In this document: piece after piece, positions 15,723 through 24,498 of the stretch
Numbering within the stretch: position 1 is the stretch's first letter
Layout: each line of letters opens with the position of its first letter
Assembly: GCA_024742275.1 (NCBI GenBank)
Contig: JANSYS010000007.1
Coordinates: forward strand, 62,001-126,000
Reading direction: 5' to 3'
Source of the DNA: Alphaproteobacteria bacterium
GTDB taxonomy: Bacteria; Pseudomonadota; Alphaproteobacteria; Thalassobaculales; Thalassobaculaceae
Length of the DNA stretch: 64,000 nucleotides
Program-made: the position numbers and the translations under genes
The notes under the pieces: generated by a model
What the model saw: only the letters and a program-made list of their open reading frames with translations
Databases searched by the model: none
What the model was told of the DNA's origin: nothing

Positions 15723-17768
15723 ATGCCCGACGGCCAAGCATCGATCACGAAACCGAGCGTCTGCCCGCTCGACTGCCCCGATACTTGCAGCCTCGACGTC
15801 ACGGTCGAAAGCGGCCGGGTCACCAGCGTCCGCGGCTCGACCGCGAACCCGCTCACGGAAGGCGTGGTCTGCAACAAGGTCTCTCGATACTACCCCCACT
15901 TCGTCCATGGCGAGGGGCGACTGACCCATCCGCTGAAGCGTGTCGGCAAGCGGGGCGAGGACCGGTTCGAGCGGATCGGTTGGGACGAGGCGCTGGATCT
16001 CGTCCATGCCGGTCTGTCGAGGGCGATCGAGACCCACGGCCCGCAATCCGTCGTGCCGCTGGCCTATGCCGGGCCTCACGGCATGCTCGCTGGCGGTTCC
16101 ATGGATATGCGCTTCTTCCACAAGATGGGCGCGACCCTGCTCGACCGCGGACCGATGTGCGGCGGGGTGAAGGGTGAGGCCTTCGTCTCCGTCTACGGTG
16201 CGATGCCCGGCACCCCACCCGAGCAGGGGGTCGACGCGGAGCTGATCGTCGTCTGGTCGAACAACGTGACCGTCTCAAACCTGCATTTCATCCGCACCAT
16301 CAAACGAGCCAAGGCGGCGGGGGCGAAGATCGTCGTCGTCGACCCAAAGCGCATCAAAGCGGCTGAGCAAGCCGATATGCATGTAGCGATCCGACCGGGT
16401 ACCGATGTGGTGCTGGCCTTCGCGCTCGCCACCGAATTGGAGCGGATCGGCGCCCTCGATCGGGCGTTCATCGATCGCTGGGCGTCCGGTGCCGAGGAGT
16501 TCATGCAGGCGGCCCGGGAGTGGAGCGTCGAGCGTGCGGCCCAGATATGTGGCGTGCCGGAAGAACAGATCCGGACGCTGGCAGCCTGGTACGGGGCGGC
16601 CAACCCGGCGCTGATCGGTATGGGCAACGGGATGGAGCGCAGTCAGAACGGCGGCAACTCCGTGCGCGCGGTCGCCGCGCTTCCCGTCCTGTGCGGCAAA
16701 TGGGGCGTAAGGGGCGGCGGTGTGATCGCGAAGGTCGGCGCCGCTGTGCCGAAAACCTTGGCCCGACTGCAGCGGACCGATCTGATTCCGGAGGGCACCC
16801 GGCGCATGAACATCATGGACGTGCCGGCCAATATGCTGCGCGACGATCTGAACCCGAAGGTGGCGGCGGTCTTCGTCTACAACCACAACCCGATCGCCGT
16901 CTTTCCGGACCAGGCCCAGGTCCTCAAGGCGTTCGGCCGCGAGGACGTCTTCGTCGTCGGCTGCGATGTCCAGATGACCGACAGCATGCGCTATGCCGAT
17001 GTTGTCCTGCCGGCCTGCAGCCACTTCGAGCATGCGGACCTGTTTCCCGCCTATGGCCAGACCTATCTGCAGCGGGCGGAGCCCGTGATCGCGCCGGTCG
17101 GCGAGGCGTTGCCGAACACCGAGATCTTCCGCCGGCTGGCGGCCCGGTTCGGCTATGACGACCCCTGCTTCAAGGCCAGCGACTCAGAGCTGATGGACGA
17201 TGCGGTCGACGGCGACGATCCCCGTCTCGGCGGTCTGAAGCCAAGCGCCCTGCCGCTGGACCGGGCCCTGAACATGACGGCGGACGGAGAGAAGGAGATC
17301 GTGCCCTTCGCGACGGTGTTCCCGACAACCGCCGGTGGCAAGGCGGAGCTCGCCTCGGACTGGATGGAGGCGGCCCGCGGATTCCGCGTCCCGGCCTACC
17401 GTCCGGTCAAGAGCGCTTATCCGCTCGCCCTGATCACGCCCTCCTCGGCGCACCGCACCAACGCGACGTTCGGCGGTCACTCGGCGAGCGACGGGGTGCA
17501 GCCCCTCGAGATGAACCCCGCGGACGCGGCCGAACGCGGCATCGAGGCGGGCGATCTCCTGCGGGTTCATAACGACCTCGGCGAGACGCGGTTGCGAGCT
17601 GTGATCACGGATACGGTGCGCCCCGGCACGGTCTTCTCGCCGAAGGGAACATGGATGCGGACTAGCGAGACCGGCTTGACGGTCAACGCCCTTCTGCCGA
17701 CCCACAAGGCGGATCTCTGCGACGGCGCCTGCTTCAACGACGCGCGGGTGGAGGTGGAGACGCTCTGA
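15723..17768 (+). CDS. Molybdopterin oxidoreductase (formate dehydrogenase/BisC-like family)
   Basis: A 681-aa molybdopterin bis(MGD) enzyme. An N-terminal 4Fe-4S site is made by C14, C18, C22 and C50 (CPLDCPDTC ... VVCNK). The probable Mo ligand is C146 in DRGPMCGGVKG. The C-terminal molydop-binding domain carries SSAHRTNATFGG and later FSPKGTW. No Tat signal is visible, so it is probably cytoplasmic. No electron-transfer or membrane subunit is adjacent. The reaction cannot be deduced; family members act on formate, sulfoxides, N-oxides and other small molecules. GGAGG stands 8 nt before the ATG. The 269-nt divergent spacer to the TVP38 gene contains TTAACCCATGGTGAA, a weak CtrA-like sequence. 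Confidence 0.85.
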   Translation: MPDGQASITKPSVCPLDCPDTCSLDVTVESGRVTSVRGSTANPLTEGVVCNKVSRYYPHFVHGEGRLTHPLKRVGKRGEDRFERIGWDEALDLVHAGLSRAIETHGPQSVVPLAYAGPHGMLAGGSMDMRFFHKMGATLLDRGPMCGGVKGEAFVSVYGAMPGTPPEQGVDAELIVVWSNNVTVSNLHFIRTIKRAKAAGAKIVVVDPKRIKAAEQADMHVAIRPGTDVVLAFALATELERIGALDRAFIDRWASGAEEFMQAAREWSVERAAQICGVPEEQIRTLAAWYGAANPALIGMGNGMERSQNGGNSVRAVAALPVLCGKWGVRGGGVIAKVGAAVPKTLARLQRTDLIPEGTRRMNIMDVPANMLRDDLNPKVAAVFVYNHNPIAVFPDQAQVLKAFGREDVFVVGCDVQMTDSMRYADVVLPACSHFEHADLFPAYGQTYLQRAEPVIAPVGEALPNTEIFRRLAARFGYDDPCFKASDSELMDDAVDGDDPRLGGLKPSALPLDRALNMTADGEKEIVPFATVFPTTAGGKAELASDWMEAARGFRVPAYRPVKSAYPLALITPSSAHRTNATFGGHSASDGVQPLEMNPADAAERGIEAGDLLRVHNDLGETRLRAVITDTVRPGTVFSPKGTWMRTSETGLTVNALLPTHKADLCDGACFNDARVEVETL

Positions 17769-17811
17769 GTCCAGCCGGTTCGCCCGAGGTCGACGGCACA
17801 CTCGCCTTCGT

Positions 17812-18321
17812 CTAGCTCTCGTCCGGATCCGGGAACCGAACGACATTTCCTCCGCGCCCATGCGTCGGTGGGATCGGGCGCCGCGCCAGCGCAGTCAGGA
17901 TGAGCGACACCGCGCCCCGGGCGTCGCGATACGGCAGATGCGTTGCCATCAGGTCCCGGTAGCGGATCTGGACGATGCCCACGGGTACCAGCCGTCCCGC
18001 TCCGGCGTAGCCGGCGCCGATCCAGGAGAGCGGCGTACCCGGATCCGCCCGCTCTGGGTATCGACCCAGAAGGTCGTCTTCCAGCAGCGAGCGGACGGTT
18101 GCGCCGGCAAACTCGACCCGGTACGCCCGGTGCAGCGGATCGAAATGAGCGAGCATCAGGTTCGGCATGATCTCGCACAGGTCCGCTAGAAACAGCTCGT
18201 CCGCGTCAGGCAGATCGGCATCCGCCCGCTGATCGTCCCAATAACGGCGCAGGTCGTCGAACCATTCCGGCCCGGACAGCGCCCAGCGTTCCTCATCCGT
18301 TCCGTCCTCGCATAGGAACAT
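17812..18321 (-). CDS. PAS_5-type single-domain protein
   Basis: A 169-aa soluble protein consisting mostly of one PAS-like domain of the PAS_5 class common in Alphaproteobacteria. Visible features are the LPDADEL and LCEIMPNLMLAHFDP lead-in, the YRVEFAGATVRSLLEDDLLGRYPE stretch and the terminal ARRP segment. No output domain is present. A GAGGAGGCGGGC ribosome site precedes the ATG. Function unknown; ligand or redox sensing is inferred only from the fold. A second member of the class lies at 58471-59094. Confidence 0.65.
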   Translation of the reverse strand: MFLCEDGTDEERWALSGPEWFDDLRRYWDDQRADADLPDADELFLADLCEIMPNLMLAHFDPLHRAYRVEFAGATVRSLLEDDLLGRYPERADPGTPLSWIGAGYAGAGRLVPVGIVQIRYRDLMATHLPYRDARGAVSLILTALARRPIPPTHGRGGNVVRFPDPDES

Positions 18322-18473
18322 GCCCGCCTCCTCGGTCCATGAAGTTCGACGGCCGCCGCCGCCATCCGCCCTATGGAAAGGCGAAACGGGTTTTCCGATC
18401 GGCGAACGGCGATGGCGGAAAACGAGGGGTCTTTGACATTGCAGCCATCGTCGCCGGGGCGCAGGCTTCTGTC

Positions 18474-19505
18474 ATGCTCGACCGTTCCCCGCCCCCAATC
18501 GCCCCCTCTCCGCCCTGCGTTGCAATTCTGGCGGTTCCCGGTTGCCAACTGCTTGACGTCACCGGTCCGTACGAGCTTTTCGCATCGGCCCGCCGGCCCG
18601 GCTCGACGGTCCGGGCCTATCGTGTGTTGCTGGTCACCGCGACCGCGGCCCCCGTGATCACCGAGGCGGGACTCAATCTGGAATCTCAGGCGACCATCGC
18701 CGACCTGACGCCGACATCGGTCGACACCCTGGTCGTCGCCGGCGGTCCGGGGCCCCGTCAAGCGCACCTCGCCGGACCGCTCGGGGACTGGATGACGATC
18801 GCCGCCCAAACCTGTCGACGGGTTGCCGCTGTCTGCACCGGAGCGTTCCTGCTGGCCCGAACCGGCTTGCTCGACGGACGCACGGTGACCACCCACTGGC
18901 AGCACGCCGACACGCTGGCCGCCGACCATCCGGCGGTCGCGGTGGAACCGGATCGGATCTACGTCGAGGATGGGCGATTCTGGAGTTCGGCTGGCGTGAC
19001 GGCGGGCATGGACCTGTCGTTGGCGATGATCGCCCGCGATCTCGGCCGCGACGAGGCGCTGAGGATCGCCCGCTCGAAAGTGATGGCAATGCAGCGTAGC
19101 GGCGGCCAGCGCCAGTACAGCGCCGAATTGGCCCTGCAATCCGCTGCAGACTCGCGTCTCGCCGAGCTTCAGGCGTGGCTGTTCGACCACTTGGATGGAC
19201 GGCTGTCGGTTGAGGATCTGGCGGCGCGGGTCGGGATGTCGCCGCGCACCTTCGCCCGCCGATTCCGCGAGGCCGTCGGCGAGACACCGGCGGCTTTCGT
19301 CGAACGGGCCCGGTTGGACGCCGCCCGAAGGCGGCTCGAACATCCCGGAGTCGGTGTCGAACGGGTGGCGCTGGAGACCGGCTTCACGAACGCGGAGCGC
19401 ATGCGGCGCAGCTTCCAGCGCGCGTTCGGCATCTCCCCCGCTGAGTACCGCCGGCAGTTCGGCGCACCGCCGGTCGCCGGTACGTCACCCACCTGCCCCT
19501 CTTGA
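18474..19505 (+). CDS. GlxA-family regulator (DJ-1/PfpI domain plus AraC HTH)
   Basis: A 343-aa transcription factor. An N-terminal class I glutamine amidotransferase-like (DJ-1/PfpI) domain (about 13-190) contains VCTGAFLLARTGLLDG and VTTHWQHAD. The C-terminal AraC/XylS domain (about 215-330) has two HTH units: SVEDLAARVGMSPRTFARRF, and then VERVALETGF with the typical SPAEYRRQFG ending. The start at 18474 was chosen because the amidotransferase fold begins directly after it. The upstream reading frame has no features. It lies 17 nt before a DJ-1 enzyme gene that it presumably regulates. Confidence 0.88.
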   Translation: MLDRSPPPIAPSPPCVAILAVPGCQLLDVTGPYELFASARRPGSTVRAYRVLLVTATAAPVITEAGLNLESQATIADLTPTSVDTLVVAGGPGPRQAHLAGPLGDWMTIAAQTCRRVAAVCTGAFLLARTGLLDGRTVTTHWQHADTLAADHPAVAVEPDRIYVEDGRFWSSAGVTAGMDLSLAMIARDLGRDEALRIARSKVMAMQRSGGQRQYSAELALQSAADSRLAELQAWLFDHLDGRLSVEDLAARVGMSPRTFARRFREAVGETPAAFVERARLDAARRRLEHPGVGVERVALETGFTNAERMRRSFQRAFGISPAEYRRQFGAPPVAGTSPTCPS

Positions 19506-19522
19506 CCGAAGGAGAATGAGAG

Positions 19523-20113
19523 ATGCGCGTCGGTTTCCTGATGTTCGACGACCTGGAAGAGCTGGACATGGTCGGCCCGTGGGAAGTCTGGTCCATGGCC
19601 GGTCATCTGAAACCAGAGATCGAATGCGTCACCATCGGCCCCGATGAAACGCCGATACGCTGCGCCAAGGGCCTGCGGGTTTGTCCCGACCATACGATGG
19701 ACGCCTGCCCGCCGCTCGACGTGCTCGTGGTACCGGGCGGCCAGGGTACGCGGCGGGAAGTGAACAATCCCGATCTGCTGGCCTGGATCGCCGGGACGGC
19801 GGAGACCTGCACCTGGGTCACCTCGGTCTGCACGGGCTCGATGCTGCTGGCCGCGGCCGGTCCGGGGCGGGGCAAGAGGATCACCACCCACTGGCGGGCG
19901 GTCGACCTGGTACGCGGGCGCGGCGAAGCCGGCGAGGTTCTGGACGACGTCCGCTATGTCCGGGACGGCAACGTCGTCACGTCGGCCGGAGTGTCCGCCG
20001 GAATCGACATGGCGCTCTGGCTGATCGGTGAAATCTGGGAACCGGCCTTCGCCCGTCTGGTCCAACGCAACATGGAGTACGATCCCGCCCCTCCACATCA
20101 GGGCGCGGTCTAG
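19523..20113 (+). CDS. DJ-1/PfpI family protein, isonitrile hydratase-like
   Basis: A 196-aa stand-alone DJ-1/PfpI domain. The nucleophile elbow is SVCTGSMLLAAAG with C103, and the acidic residue is in FDDLEELDMVGPWEV (near residues 8-22). TTHWRAVD follows, as in isonitrile hydratase and the amidase domains of GlxA regulators. It is similar in layout to the N-terminal half of the preceding regulator, so the pair may have arisen by duplication. Substrate not determinable. It ends 176 nt before the convergent accA. Confidence 0.8.
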   Translation: MRVGFLMFDDLEELDMVGPWEVWSMAGHLKPEIECVTIGPDETPIRCAKGLRVCPDHTMDACPPLDVLVVPGGQGTRREVNNPDLLAWIAGTAETCTWVTSVCTGSMLLAAAGPGRGKRITTHWRAVDLVRGRGEAGEVLDDVRYVRDGNVVTSAGVSAGIDMALWLIGEIWEPAFARLVQRNMEYDPAPPHQGAV

Positions 20114-20247
20114 TCCCTCGTTGCTCTGCAGCGCGACGACCCCGGGCCGGACGCTGGAGCAGACCGTGTGGCGACGGGATCACTTGGTGATCGCGTCAGC
20201 GTTCGTGAATCTGCTCTATCTTAGTGTTTTAAAGACAATTCGCCGAC

Positions 20248-20276
20248 CATCTTGAGGCATGGAGTGTTTCAAGATG
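20248..20276. repeat. Inverted repeat between convergent genes
   Basis: CATCTTGA (20248-20255) and TCAAGATG (20269-20276) form an 8-bp inverted repeat around a 13-nt gap, just downstream of accA and after the DJ-1 gene. A shared terminator is possible but there is no adjoining T run. Confidence 0.35.
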
Positions 20277-20289
20277 ATTGGAATTGGCC

Positions 20290-21240
20290 CTAGTCCACCG
20301 CGCCGATGGCCAGGAACTTGTCCCGGCGGTCGGCCCGGAGGTGGCCGCCATCCGTGCCAAGCAGGTCTCCGAGCGCCGCGTCGATCGCCGAGCCCAGACC
20401 GTCCAGTGCCACGGCGGGTTCGCGGTGGGCGCCGCCCAGCGGCTCTTTGACGATACCGTCGATCACACCGAGCTTCTCCAGGTCCTGAGCGGTCATCTTC
20501 AGAGCCTCGGCCGCGTCCTTGGCATGCTCTGCCGAGCGCCAAAGGATTGAGGCGCAGCCCTCGGGCGAGATCACCGAGTAGATCGCGTGCTCAAGCATCA
20601 GGACCCGATTGCCCGCGGCCAGCGCCACGGCACCGCCGGAACCGCCTTCGCCCAGGATGGAGGCGATCAGCGGCACGCGCACGTCCAGGCATGTTTCGAT
20701 GGCGCGCGCGATCGCCTCGGCCTGCCCGCGTGCCTCTGCGTCCACCCCGGGATAGGCGCCCGCCGTATCGACGAACGTCAGGATCGGCATCTTGAAGCGG
20801 TCGGCAAACTGCATCAGCCGCCGCGCCTTGCGATAGCCTTCAGGGCGCGCCATACCGAAATTGCGCTTCACGCGCTCCTCGGTCGTTGCCCCCTTCTCCG
20901 TCCCGATCACCACGACCGAACGGCCCCTGAAACGGCCGACGCCGCCGACGATGGCGGGATCGTCGGCGAAAGACCGATCGCCGGCCAACGGGACGTATTC
21001 GTCTATCAGGTGATCGATCGCCGCCTGGGCATGAGGACGCTCCGGATGCCGGGCGACCTGCACCTTCTGCCAGGGGGAGAGCTTCTGATAGGTGGCCCGG
21101 AGCTGACGCTCGACCTTGGTCTCAAGCTTGGCGACTTCGTCGGCGATGTTGATGTCGCCGTCGCTCGACAGGTGGCGAAGCTCTTCGATCTTGCCTTCCA
21201 GATCGGCAATCGGTTTTTCGAAATCGAGGAACTGATGCAT
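20290..21240 (-). CDS. accA: Acetyl-CoA carboxylase carboxyltransferase subunit alpha
   Basis: A 316-aa alpha subunit of the carboxyltransferase that transfers the carboxyl group from biotin to acetyl-CoA in fatty acid synthesis. Recognised by the N-terminal FLDFEKPIADLEGKIEEL, the core GYRKARRLMQFADRF and FVDTAGAYPG, and GEGGSGGAVALAAGNRVLMLE. Length and start agree with the family. Its place downstream of xerD is a common alphaproteobacterial arrangement. Confidence 0.97.
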   Translation of the reverse strand: MHQFLDFEKPIADLEGKIEELRHLSSDGDINIADEVAKLETKVERQLRATYQKLSPWQKVQVARHPERPHAQAAIDHLIDEYVPLAGDRSFADDPAIVGGVGRFRGRSVVVIGTEKGATTEERVKRNFGMARPEGYRKARRLMQFADRFKMPILTFVDTAGAYPGVDAEARGQAEAIARAIETCLDVRVPLIASILGEGGSGGAVALAAGNRVLMLEHAIYSVISPEGCASILWRSAEHAKDAAEALKMTAQDLEKLGVIDGIVKEPLGGAHREPAVALDGLGSAIDAALGDLLGTDGGHLRADRRDKFLAIGAVD

Positions 21241-21339
21241 GCGGGACCGTCACTCCGTTTGCGGCGCCGCACCATACAGAGCCAGCGGAACCGCCTCAAG
21301 GCGCCAGCAAGGGGACACCGGCGGGGTGCCCCGCCCCGT

Positions 21340-22281
21340 TCACCGCCGAGCCAGCGGATGATGGCTCTCGACAAGGGCGCGAAGGCGCTCAGCCAATACA
21401 TGAGTATAGATCTGCGTAGTAGAAATATCCGCGTGGCCGAGCATCTGCTGCACGCTGCGAAGGTCTGCGCCATTGTCGAGGAGATGCGTCGCGAAGGCGT
21501 GGCGCAGCACGTGAGGCGAAACCCGCTTTCGATCGATACCCGCCTGCACCGCCACCTCGTCCAGGAGCTGACCGAACCGTCGCCGCGTCAAGTGCCCCTC
21601 GGCCGAGCGCGAGGGGAAAAGGTACGGCGAGGACCGGCCGATGATGAACACGCCGCGCACCGTCTTGTAGTCGGAGACCGCGGCCATCGCGGCGTCGGTC
21701 AGCGGCACCATCCGCTCCTTGCCCCCCTTGCCGCGCACCAAGAGCACCCTGGGGTCCCGGGCAACAGCGGCGAAGGGGAGACTCACCAGTTCCGAGACCC
21801 GCAATCCGGTGGCGTACAGCACCTCCAGCAGACAGACGAGCCGCCGCCCCTCGGGACCATCGACGTCTCGGGCCGTGTCCAACAGCGCATCGACCTCGGC
21901 CTCGGACAGGATCTTCGGCAGCGGCCGCCCCTGACGCGGAGCGTCGAGCACCGTTGTCGGATCGTCGCTCCGGAGGCCGTCGGTGTATAGGAACCGGTAG
22001 AACTGGCGCAGCGCCGAGAGTCGGCGGGCGGCGGTCCTCGGCGCCATGCCGGCTTTCTCCATCGCGTCCAGATAGCCCCGCAGGTCGTCGCTGTCCGCCG
22101 TTGCCAACGCGCGCTCGCGGCCGGTCAGCCAGCCACCCGCATCGGCCAGATCTCGACGGTACGCGTCCAGGGTGTTCCTCGACACGCCGCGCTCGGCCAC
22201 CAGCATCTCCAGAAAAGCCTCGACCGTGAAATCCCTTGGCGGTTCGGCGGTCGACAGCTGCTTAGTCCCGGTACGGCGCAT
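21340..22281 (-). CDS. xerD: Tyrosine recombinase XerD
   Basis: A 313-aa site-specific recombinase that resolves chromosome dimers at dif with XerC and FtsK. The N-terminal SAM-like domain includes TLDAYRRDL. The catalytic set is complete: Arg in ATGLRVSEL, Lys in GKGGKERMVPL, His/Arg in SPHVLRHAFATHLL, His in LGHADISTTQIYTHV, and the nucleophile Tyr in that last motif. The start at 22281 lies 1 nt from the stop of the upstream gene, so the two are tightly coupled. The context is housekeeping rather than mobile. Confidence 0.93.
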   Translation of the reverse strand: MRRTGTKQLSTAEPPRDFTVEAFLEMLVAERGVSRNTLDAYRRDLADAGGWLTGRERALATADSDDLRGYLDAMEKAGMAPRTAARRLSALRQFYRFLYTDGLRSDDPTTVLDAPRQGRPLPKILSEAEVDALLDTARDVDGPEGRRLVCLLEVLYATGLRVSELVSLPFAAVARDPRVLLVRGKGGKERMVPLTDAAMAAVSDYKTVRGVFIIGRSSPYLFPSRSAEGHLTRRRFGQLLDEVAVQAGIDRKRVSPHVLRHAFATHLLDNGADLRSVQQMLGHADISTTQIYTHVLAERLRALVESHHPLARR

Positions 22282-22282
22282 C

Positions 22283-24196
22283 TCAAAGGCCGTGGGCCAG
22301 AGCGACCTCCACGGCGAGACGCCGGGCCTCGCCCTCGAGACCGACGGAACCCAGCGCCGACACGACATCGGCGAGTGCCGGAACCGCGATCTCCGCGAGC
22401 GCCACCTCACCCAGAGCCGCCGCTCCGAGGGCCACGGTCTCGCCCAGTCGGCGGTTCTGGCCGGCGGCCCGGATCGCATAGGCATAGGCCGCGCCGGGCA
22501 CGGCTTGAACCTCGACCGGCGGGGCCGCGACCAGGCCACGCCAGGCATCGTCGCCGACCGGATCGCCAAGAGCCGCCATCAGCGCCAGGGCCGCCGACGC
22601 TCTGACGGACGCCTGCTGCGGATCGATCGTTCGCAGATGCTGCCACCATCGGCCGACCGCCTGCAGATCGAAGGGCGTGACGTCGTCGCCGCCGGCGATC
22701 CGGCTCAACGCCCAGAGGCCAAGCCAGGTACCGGCCGCTCCGTCCGAGCCGTTGGCGGATTGCCGGAGAAGGCGCTGCAGCCACGGTCGAGCCGCCCCGA
22801 CATCCCCGGTGGCCATCAACCCGCGCACCGCAGTTGCGGCGAACGCGTCAAGGTCCGGGCCGGGATCGAGCGACAGCAGAAACGGCGCGAAGAGCCGTGC
22901 GGTCTGGCGCCAGGCAGCATCGTCCTCGGCCAGGTCCATGGCCTTGGCGATCGCGCGGGCGCGGGCCGACGGGTCCGTCTGGGCCTCCGCGACCCGCCAC
23001 AGGATTGCACGTCCCAACGGGCCGGGATCCGCTTCGGCAGCGGCCAACGCCGCCTCCACCGAGGCGGTCGATACGGACACTTCGTCGTAGAGGTCTGTCA
23101 GTTCCCACGGGGCGATGGCGCCGGCGCGCTCCGCGCGTTCCGCAGCCTCCAGCCAGGCGGCGAAGGGCGGCGACGCGGAGCCCCGCGCGAGTCCGACCAG
23201 GACCGGAAGCGACGCAATGGCGGAAACCTCGGGATCCACCTTCAGATCGGCTATCCTGGCAAGCGCCAGATGCACCGGACCGGCGCCGACCATTCGGAAC
23301 TGGGCGCCACCCTGTCCGGTCGTGGCTGCCTGGGCCAGCGCCTGGATCAACTGGTCCTCCTCGCCGAGTTCAGACAGAAGCCGCGCCCCGAAATCGACCT
23401 TGGCGTCGAGCCCGGCGCGAGCATCGCAAACCATCGCCACCTTGATCCAGAAGATATCCGTCGATGCATTGGTCAGCCGATCGTAGAGCGCACAGGCACG
23501 CTCGTCGTCGCCCCGGACGAAGGCGGCTTCGACCAGAGGACGGCTCAAGTCGATCGACAAGGCCGCGCTGGGAACCCGCTCCCCGAGCCGGGTCAGGTCG
23601 TCGACGGCACCCATCGCCAGGAGCTGCTCGGCCCGACGTGCCAGCAGATCGCCTTCCTTGGCCAGATCCGCTGGGGCCGGTCCGGCGCTTAGCAGCATAC
23701 GGCGGGCGAGTTCGCGCAGCGTGCGGCTCTCGGGCGCCGCCGGCATCAGCGCGACCAGTCTGAGCGCAACATCGCCTGGCGTGCCGGACCAATACTCCGC
23801 CGGCAATCCGCCGGTCGTGGGCGTCAGAGTCCCGGTTGCGTCGACCGTCAGACGTTGCACAGGGTTGATGGTGATCGCGCCGTCAACCGTGGTCCTTTGC
23901 GGCGGCCGCACCGGTTGCGCCGGTACCGGCTGGAAGACGGAGGCTCCGGGGGCAGCGCCTGGAGCAGTCTCCCGCGAGGGGGCCGGGACGAGGGGCGCTG
24001 CCGCATCGCGCCCAGGATCCGTGGGCGGTGGACCGATCTGGATCGGTGCGCCGACCTGCGCCATAGCCGGCGTCGACCCGAGAACCGCGAGGCCATAGCC
24101 GACGAGGCACAGGCCCCCGAGGCACAGGCCGACAAGCAGTCCTGCGCCGAACCGCATCCCCGCTGCTTGCAGGTGGCTAACGCGGGAACCTGTCAT
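22283..24196 (-). CDS. Large hypothetical exported/anchored helical-repeat protein
   Basis: A 637-aa protein without a recognised catalytic domain. A hydrophobic segment near residues 16-44 (ending in STPAMAQ) acts as signal peptide or anchor. A Pro/Ala-rich linker with IQIGPPPTDPG follows, then INPVQRLTVDATG. The rest (about 150-637) is Ala/Leu/Arg-rich helical sequence compatible with TPR-like repeats. Homologues sitting between a tiny membrane-protein gene and xerD are familiar from Rhodospirillales, sometimes under uninformative names. Alternative start at 24157. If the ATG at 24196 is used, it overlaps the upstream small gene by 20 nt. A periplasmic envelope or scaffold role is inference only. 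Confidence 0.6.
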   Translation of the reverse strand: MTGSRVSHLQAAGMRFGAGLLVGLCLGGLCLVGYGLAVLGSTPAMAQVGAPIQIGPPPTDPGRDAAAPLVPAPSRETAPGAAPGASVFQPVPAQPVRPPQRTTVDGAITINPVQRLTVDATGTLTPTTGGLPAEYWSGTPGDVALRLVALMPAAPESRTLRELARRMLLSAGPAPADLAKEGDLLARRAEQLLAMGAVDDLTRLGERVPSAALSIDLSRPLVEAAFVRGDDERACALYDRLTNASTDIFWIKVAMVCDARAGLDAKVDFGARLLSELGEEDQLIQALAQAATTGQGGAQFRMVGAGPVHLALARIADLKVDPEVSAIASLPVLVGLARGSASPPFAAWLEAAERAERAGAIAPWELTDLYDEVSVSTASVEAALAAAEADPGPLGRAILWRVAEAQTDPSARARAIAKAMDLAEDDAAWRQTARLFAPFLLSLDPGPDLDAFAATAVRGLMATGDVGAARPWLQRLLRQSANGSDGAAGTWLGLWALSRIAGGDDVTPFDLQAVGRWWQHLRTIDPQQASVRASAALALMAALGDPVGDDAWRGLVAAPPVEVQAVPGAAYAYAIRAAGQNRRLGETVALGAAALGEVALAEIAVPALADVVSALGSVGLEGEARRLAVEVALAHGL

Positions 24197-24314
24197 TGGG
24201 AATCACCTTCTCGACGGACGACGTCGGGGCCGGTATGTCCCAGGTCAACAGGAACAAGGCGCCACCGGCGACGATCAAGAGAACGAGGACGAACAGAAAC
24301 AGTGTAAAACGCAT
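24177..24314 (-). CDS. 45-aa single-pass membrane protein
   Basis: A very short gene not found by usual length filters. From the ATG at 24314 it encodes 45 residues: a helix MRFTLFLFVLVLLIVAGG, then LTWDIPAPTS and a charged end VEKVIPNDRFPR before TAG. The WDIPAP...EKVIP.DRFPR pattern is one I recognise from short proteins encoded next to xerD-linked genes in other Alphaproteobacteria. That conservation, plus its overlap with the next gene, supports it being real. It probably sits in the inner membrane with its C-terminus outside. It is divergent from aroK. Function unknown. Confidence 0.7.
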   Translation of the reverse strand: MRFTLFLFVLVLLIVAGGALFLLTWDIPAPTSSVEKVIPNDRFPR

Positions 24315-24498
24315 GGCCAAGGCCCGGTCGCCGGAATCGGTTCAAGTCGCTTCCCGCCATACCGACCGACTCCGCATATGCACCGTCAGTCGGCTGGCGA
24401 GCGCCGCGGCGCATATGCTACGGTCCCAACTAAGGCGCGACAGAGGCACTTTAACCGGTGGCGTACCGCGCGCGCAAATGAACCCACGGGATCCGGCC

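Noticed and set aside
21340-22281. XerD-type recombinase as a phage or element integrase
   Set aside because: The context is conserved housekeeping genes and the length and motifs match chromosomal XerD.
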